Positions 5,449-9,230 of a DNA stretch of 9,230 bases are shown piece after piece. This stretch comes from Veillonella sp. (GTDB lineage Bacteria > Bacillota > Negativicutes > Veillonellales > Veillonellaceae), in NCBI RefSeq assembly GCF_019414865.1, contig NZ_DXLG01000065.1:1-9230 (forward strand), given 5' to 3'. Each line of letters opens with the position of its first letter. The first letter of the stretch is position 1. The notes below the pieces were generated by a model. That model made no database searches. It saw nothing but the letters and a program-made list of their open reading frames with translations, and was not told the DNA's origin. The translations under genes were made by a program, and so were the position numbers.

Positions 5449-5520
5449 ATTTCTAATCGTATCTGGTTTAATCTAATAGATAATAGAAATAGTACGTACT
5501 ATATAGTAGGAGTTAATATA

Positions 5521-6615
5521 ATGGCATCTAATTTCGGTAAAACCATACAGGTATCTACCTTCGGCGCCTCTCATGGGTACGCCATTGGCGGTATTGTAGA
5601 GGGTCTACCTTGTGGACATACCATCGATATCGATGAATTAAAAGCCTTTTTAAAGCGTCGTGCGCCAGGGCAAAATCAACTAACAACGCAGCGCAAGGAA
5701 GCCGATGTACCGGAGTTCTTAGCAGGTATCGTAGACGGTATGCTCAGCGGTTCTCCATTGGCATTTATGATCCGCAATACATCACAGCATTCTAGCGATT
5801 ACAATAACTTGCGCGACATCCCTCGCCCATCTCATGCGGACTTCACAGCTCGCATGCGCTACGGGGATAAGGTAGATATGCGCGGAGGTGGCCATTTCTC
5901 AGCTCGCCTTACAGCACCGCTTTGCGTAGCTGGTGGCATCGCCCTTCAACTATTGCACGAAAAAGGTATCGAAATCCACGGCCATTTAAAACAAGTGGGA
6001 ACAATCCAAGATGCTCCTATCAATATGGTTCATCCAGATATGAAATCATTAGCTAGCATCGCTTCAGAACCAATCGCTATGGTGGATGCTCAAAAACGTA
6101 GCCAAGTAGAAAGCTTGGTCATGAATCTCAAAAAAGATGGTGACTCTACCGGTGGTATCGTTGAGGTCGTTGCTACAGGCCTACCAATTGGCCTTGGCAA
6201 TCCAAACTTTGACGGCATCGAAAACCGTTTAGCTCGCGTTATCTTTGGTGTACCTGCTATCAAGGGCGTATCCTTCGGCGGTGGTTTCGATATGTGTGCT
6301 AAGCTTGGTTCCGAAGTGAATGATGCTTTCACCATGGACGGTGACAAGATAACAACATCTACCAATAATAGCGGTGGTATCCAAGGCGGTATTACTAACG
6401 GTTTACCGCTCGTTATGCAAGTAGGCATCAAGCCAACACCATCCATTTATAAAGAACAACATTCTGTATCACTTTCACAAAAAGAGGACACATTGCTCAC
6501 CATTCAAGGTCGTCATGACCCATGTGTGGCGCTTCGTGCAGTACCTGTTATCGAAGCCGTAACAGCCCTCGTTATTCTTGATTTCTTAGGAGATATTGAC
6601 CATGAACTTAGATGA
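5521..6615 (+). CDS. aroC: Chorismate synthase
   Basis: AroC removes phosphate from EPSP by an anti-1,4-elimination to give chorismate, using reduced FMN. The 364-residue protein has the family signatures in order: TFGASHG (13-19, with His18), RPSHAD (102-107), DMRGGGHFSARLTAP (119-133), DSTGGIVE (208-215), SFGGGFD (251-257), NNSGGIQGG (282-290) and GRHDPC (330-335). No key segment is missing and the length is normal. GGAG (5509-5512) lies eight bases before the ATG. The gene's last 14 bases overlap the start of pheA. The 72-base gap before it holds only a short palindrome (5491-5500) and no terminator. Confidence 0.97.
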   Translation: MASNFGKTIQVSTFGASHGYAIGGIVEGLPCGHTIDIDELKAFLKRRAPGQNQLTTQRKEADVPEFLAGIVDGMLSGSPLAFMIRNTSQHSSDYNNLRDIPRPSHADFTARMRYGDKVDMRGGGHFSARLTAPLCVAGGIALQLLHEKGIEIHGHLKQVGTIQDAPINMVHPDMKSLASIASEPIAMVDAQKRSQVESLVMNLKKDGDSTGGIVEVVATGLPIGLGNPNFDGIENRLARVIFGVPAIKGVSFGGGFDMCAKLGSEVNDAFTMDGDKITTSTNNSGGIQGGITNGLPLVMQVGIKPTPSIYKEQHSVSLSQKEDTLLTIQGRHDPCVALRAVPVIEAVTALVILDFLGDIDHELR

Positions 6616-7741
6616 AGTACGCGTTAAAATTAACGATATAAACGATCAGATGCTCGAATTATTCAAAGAGCGCATGGAACTCTCCAAAGACGTTGCAGCG
6701 GCAAAGAAAGAAATGAATAAGGCCATTTACGATGCTAAACGGGAGCGCGACATTCTCGATAAAGTAACGAGAGATGCAGGTCCAGACCTCGATCTATATG
6801 CGCGTCGTTTCTTCGAAGCATTATTTAGCTTGAGCCGTACGTACCAGTCTGAACAATTATTCCAAGATAATGAGTTCACTGTAAAAATGAAAAAAGCCAT
6901 TGAGCAATCCCCTACCTTGCCTCCTCAACGAGGCAGCGTAGCTTGTGCTGGCGTGTTCGGTAGCAATGCACAAGTGGCATGTGATAAATTATTACCACTT
7001 AGCCAAATTCACTACGTAACAGGCTTCCGTGCCGTATTCGATGCCGTTGAGTCTGGTGAATGTCAATTCGGTGTACTACCTATCGAAAATAGCTCTAATG
7101 GTTCTGTAAAAGAAGTATATGACCTTCTAGAAGATCGCAAATGCTATATCGTGCGCGGTACACGCCTATGGATTTCTCATGACCTACTCGTAAAAAAAGG
7201 TACAAAACTAGAAGATATTCATACTATCATCTCTCACCCACAAGCATTGGGCCAATGTAGCCACTTCCTAGAAAAATTAGAAGGTGTAGAATTACGCTCC
7301 TTTGATAACACGGCTCGTGCTGCACAGCTTGTAGCAGCTAGTGATGATCCAGGTGTGGCAGCTATTGCAGCACCTCAATGTGCAGACTTGTACAATTTGT
7401 CTCCATTGATGCGCAACATCCAAAACAGCGATAACAACTATACCCGCTTTATCTGCATTAGCAAGGACTTCCATGTATACCCAGGGGCTAATAAAATCTC
7501 TGTAGTAACCACAGCAAGCCATGCGCCAGGTGGCCTTGGTACATTGCTTACTAAGTTTGCAAACATTGGCGTAAATCTTACAAAACTCGAGTCTCGCCCT
7601 ATCGTAGGCCATAACTTTGAGTTCTTGTTCTACCTCGATTTAGAAGCATCCTTAGCGGATCCAAAGGTGTTGTCTGTACTGGCAGAGCTTCATACATCCC
7701 AAGATAAATTCCGCTTGCTCGGTAATTATCCAGAAAACTAA
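6602..7741 (+). CDS. pheA: Bifunctional chorismate mutase / prephenate dehydratase (P-protein)
   Basis: This 379-residue protein converts chorismate to prephenate and prephenate to phenylpyruvate. Residues 1-90 are an AroQ-type chorismate mutase; Arg7, Arg24, Lys35, Asp44 and Arg47 line up, each offset by four, with E. coli Arg11, Arg28, Lys39, Asp48 and Arg51. Residues 110-290 are prephenate dehydratase, with GVLPIENSSNGSV (157-169) and the catalytic TRF (281-283). Residues 298-379 are an ACT domain with LTKLESRP (326-333), the Phe-binding ESRP motif of feedback-inhibited enzymes. The ATG at 6602 has TAGGAG (6587-6592) nine bases upstream, inside aroC; a TTG two codons earlier is too close to that SD. 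The overlap with aroC suggests translational coupling. The dehydratase opens SVACAGVFGSNAQ, as in clostridial P-proteins. Confidence 0.95.
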   Translation: MNLDEVRVKINDINDQMLELFKERMELSKDVAAAKKEMNKAIYDAKRERDILDKVTRDAGPDLDLYARRFFEALFSLSRTYQSEQLFQDNEFTVKMKKAIEQSPTLPPQRGSVACAGVFGSNAQVACDKLLPLSQIHYVTGFRAVFDAVESGECQFGVLPIENSSNGSVKEVYDLLEDRKCYIVRGTRLWISHDLLVKKGTKLEDIHTIISHPQALGQCSHFLEKLEGVELRSFDNTARAAQLVAASDDPGVAAIAAPQCADLYNLSPLMRNIQNSDNNYTRFICISKDFHVYPGANKISVVTTASHAPGGLGTLLTKFANIGVNLTKLESRPIVGHNFEFLFYLDLEASLADPKVLSVLAELHTSQDKFRLLGNYPEN

Positions 7742-7806
7742 TATATTTATCCGTACTAGTACCGATAAGGCCGTATATAGTACAATGAATATAGTTATAA
7801 AATTCC

Positions 7807-7838
7807 AATGGCTAATAGGTACCAGCCTATTAGCCATT
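7807..7838 (+). other. Perfect 13-bp hairpin upstream of aroE-aroK
   Basis: AATGGCTAATAGG (7807-7819) pairs perfectly with CCTATTAGCCATT (7826-7838) over a 6-base loop. No T-tract follows, so it is not a typical terminator. It could protect or process the mRNA, or be one arm of a regulatory fold with the SD hairpin just downstream. A 10-bp palindrome GTACTAGTAC (7753-7762) lies earlier in the same gap. Confidence 0.6.
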
Positions 7839-7849
7839 CTATGTATATT

Positions 7850-7862
7850 GACCTAGGAGGTC
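7850..7862 (+). promoter_or_regulatory. Small hairpin over the aroE-aroK SD
   Basis: GACCT (7850-7854) pairs with AGGTC (7858-7862) across a 3-base loop. The SD AGGAGG (7855-7860) lies in the loop and 3' arm, four bases before the ATG at 7865. This could lower translation initiation. The stem is short, so the effect is uncertain. Confidence 0.35.
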
Positions 7863-7864
7863 CT

Positions 7865-9100
7865 ATGAAATTTGGTTTACTTGGCCGTACGTTGGGCCAT
7901 AGCTTTTCCCCTCGCATTCATAGTGCGTTAGGGAATACAAATTATGAATTATTTGAAAGAGAACCTAGCCAATTACAAGAGTTCTTCGCCAATCCAGAAT
8001 TACAAGGCATTAACATTACAATTCCTTACAAGGTAAATGCCCTTGAAGCTTGTGATGTTGTAGATCCTCGTGCCGAACGCATCGGTTGTGTAAATACTAT
8101 GGTTCGCAAGGATAGCAAATGGCACGGCTACAATACAGACTATGATGGTTTTGTGTTTACCCTACAACATGCTGGCATCGATGTATCTGGCAAGGAATGT
8201 ATCATCCTTGGCGATGGTGCTTCCTCTGCTACTGTTCACGTAGCCCTCGAAGATTTAGGCGCTAAAAATATCGTCCATTTATCTCGCAAAACGGCTCCAT
8301 TCTATGGTGATGCGCCAAACTATTATGAAACAGCGCAGATTATTATTAACTGCACCCCTATCGGCATGTACCCTCATAATCCAGCCAATCTCATCGATAT
8401 TACGCAGTTTTCTAAATTGGAAGGCGTTGTAGACCTCATCTACAATCCACGCCGTACGATTTTACTGTTACAAGCAGAAATGATGGAAATTCCTCATTGT
8501 GATGGCTTGCCATTCCTTGTTGCACAAGGTGTTGAGGCGGCTAACCATTTCCAAGGTGAAAGCTTTGGCACGAAAGAAATCGAGCAAATCTTGCGCGATA
8601 TGCGACGTGAAAAGGAAAATATCATCCTCATCGGCATGCCTGGTGTAGGTAAAACAACAGTAGGCAAAGCCCTTGGGGAAGAAATGGGCCGCACTTGCAT
8701 TGATGTGGATCAAGAGTTAGAAAAAGAAATCGGTGACATTTCCACCTATATTACAGAACAAGGGGAACCAGCGTTCCGCGAAAAAGAAGCTGAAATGATT
8801 GCAAAACTCGGCACTCAAACAGGCCTTGTGATCTCCACTGGCGGTGGCTGTGTAACAGTGCCTAAAAACTTCGCACACCTACGCCAAAACGGTCGTATCT
8901 ACCAATTAACACAACCTATAGAAAATCTATCTACTACTGGCCGTGTACTCTCTAGTGGCGGCATCGAACGTTTACGCGAGCTCGAAGAAATTCGTACACC
9001 AATGTATGAAAGCTTCGCTCAATGCATAATAGAACATAACCGCAATGCACCAGAAACAGTAGCGGCTATCCTAGAAGACTTTGAAACAAACCTATTGTAA
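7865..9100 (+). CDS. aroE-aroK: Shikimate dehydrogenase - shikimate kinase fusion
   Basis: One 411-residue frame carries two enzymes. Residues 1-245 are AroE (3-dehydroshikimate to shikimate): GHSFSP (11-16), ITIPYK with catalytic Lys56, CVNT (75-78), GYNTDYDGF with Asp92, INCTPIGM (161-168), DLIYNP (190-195) and PFLVAQGVEA (216-225). Residues 250-411 are AroK, which phosphorylates shikimate: Walker A GMPGVGKT (257-264), DVD (280-282), AFREKE (303-308), GGG (326-328) and lid region RVLSSGG (360-366). The linker is only about 10 residues. The AroE nucleotide loop is GDGASS (116-121) rather than GAGGAS, so the cofactor site is unusual. The start is set by AGGAGG just before 7865; the frame is open back to an ATG at 7808 without SD. 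The fusion covers two consecutive steps, apparently as the operon's last gene. Confidence 0.95.
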   Translation: MKFGLLGRTLGHSFSPRIHSALGNTNYELFEREPSQLQEFFANPELQGINITIPYKVNALEACDVVDPRAERIGCVNTMVRKDSKWHGYNTDYDGFVFTLQHAGIDVSGKECIILGDGASSATVHVALEDLGAKNIVHLSRKTAPFYGDAPNYYETAQIIINCTPIGMYPHNPANLIDITQFSKLEGVVDLIYNPRRTILLLQAEMMEIPHCDGLPFLVAQGVEAANHFQGESFGTKEIEQILRDMRREKENIILIGMPGVGKTTVGKALGEEMGRTCIDVDQELEKEIGDISTYITEQGEPAFREKEAEMIAKLGTQTGLVISTGGGCVTVPKNFAHLRQNGRIYQLTQPIENLSTTGRVLSSGGIERLRELEEIRTPMYESFAQCIIEHNRNAPETVAAILEDFETNLL

Positions 9101-9165
9101 GATTATTTACATCTGTATTTCTAGATAAAACCAAAACTCATATCATAACATCAATGATATAAACT

Positions 9166-9205
9166 AAAAAGCAGTAGCTATCCTAAAGATAACTACTGCT
9201 TTTTT
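9166..9205. terminator. Terminator of the aro operon
   Basis: GCAGTAG (9171-9177) pairs with CTACTGC (9193-9199); after one mismatch, TATC pairs with GATA (9179-9182 with 9188-9191), closing a 5-base loop. A T-run (9200-9205) follows and an A-run (9166-9170) precedes, so it may work in both directions. A smaller 7-bp hairpin (9140-9146 with 9154-9160) lies just before it. No gene is visible from 9206 to the end. Confidence 0.88.
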
Positions 9206-9230
9206 ATATGTCCTATGTATTATATATATT

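Noticed and set aside
7808..7864. Upstream extension of aroE-aroK from ATG 7808
   Set aside because: The ATG lies inside a 13-bp hairpin with no SD. AGGAGG just before 7865 and the family start MKFGLLGRTLGHSFSP mark the real start.
1..9230. CRISPR array, tRNA, rRNA, transposase or phage genes
   Set aside because: No regularly spaced repeats, cloverleaf sequences or mobile-element proteins were seen on either strand.

Overview
This window is chromosomal DNA of low to moderate G+C content. It has strong AGGAGG-type Shine-Dalgarno (SD) sites, clear intrinsic terminators and clostridia-like aromatic-pathway enzymes. The gene set and sequence style suggest an anaerobic Firmicute, most likely a Negativicute such as Veillonella. 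That placement is my inference from recognising protein families, not a database result.

Left part (1-1210): a bidirectional terminator (16-59) is followed by two minus-strand genes, a GNAT acetyltransferase (1207-791) and downstream of it a DIP1984/septicolysin-family helical protein (708-250).

Middle (1256-1553): a compact module with no large gene. It has a predicted 25-residue single-helix membrane peptide whose very strong SD lies in an 8-bp hairpin, a shared hairpin terminator, and a convergent promoter that would make an antisense RNA. The 5' regions of the two convergent transcripts are inverted copies of each other. The layout resembles a type I toxin-antitoxin locus, although I cannot assign the peptide to a known family.

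Right part (1652-9205): a shikimate/phenylalanine operon preceded by a complete ribosome-mediated attenuator. A 29-residue leader peptide carries the run Tyr-Phe-Tyr-Trp-Phe-Phe. Its RNA can form a protector hairpin (1:2), a competing antiterminator (2:3) and a GC-rich terminator (3:4), so one leader could sense all three aromatic amino acids.

The genes in order are aroF (DAHP synthase with an N-terminal regulatory domain), aroB, aroA, aroC, pheA (chorismate mutase, prephenate dehydratase and ACT domain) and an aroE-aroK fusion, ending at a strong terminator (9166-9205). Together they run from PEP plus erythrose-4-phosphate to chorismate, and on to phenylpyruvate. Two expected steps are absent from the window: 3-dehydroquinate dehydratase (aroD/aroQ) and tyrA. 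Hairpins sit in several intercistronic gaps, and aroC and pheA overlap. Control therefore appears layered: attenuation of the whole operon, possible partial termination inside it, and allostery at AroF and PheA.
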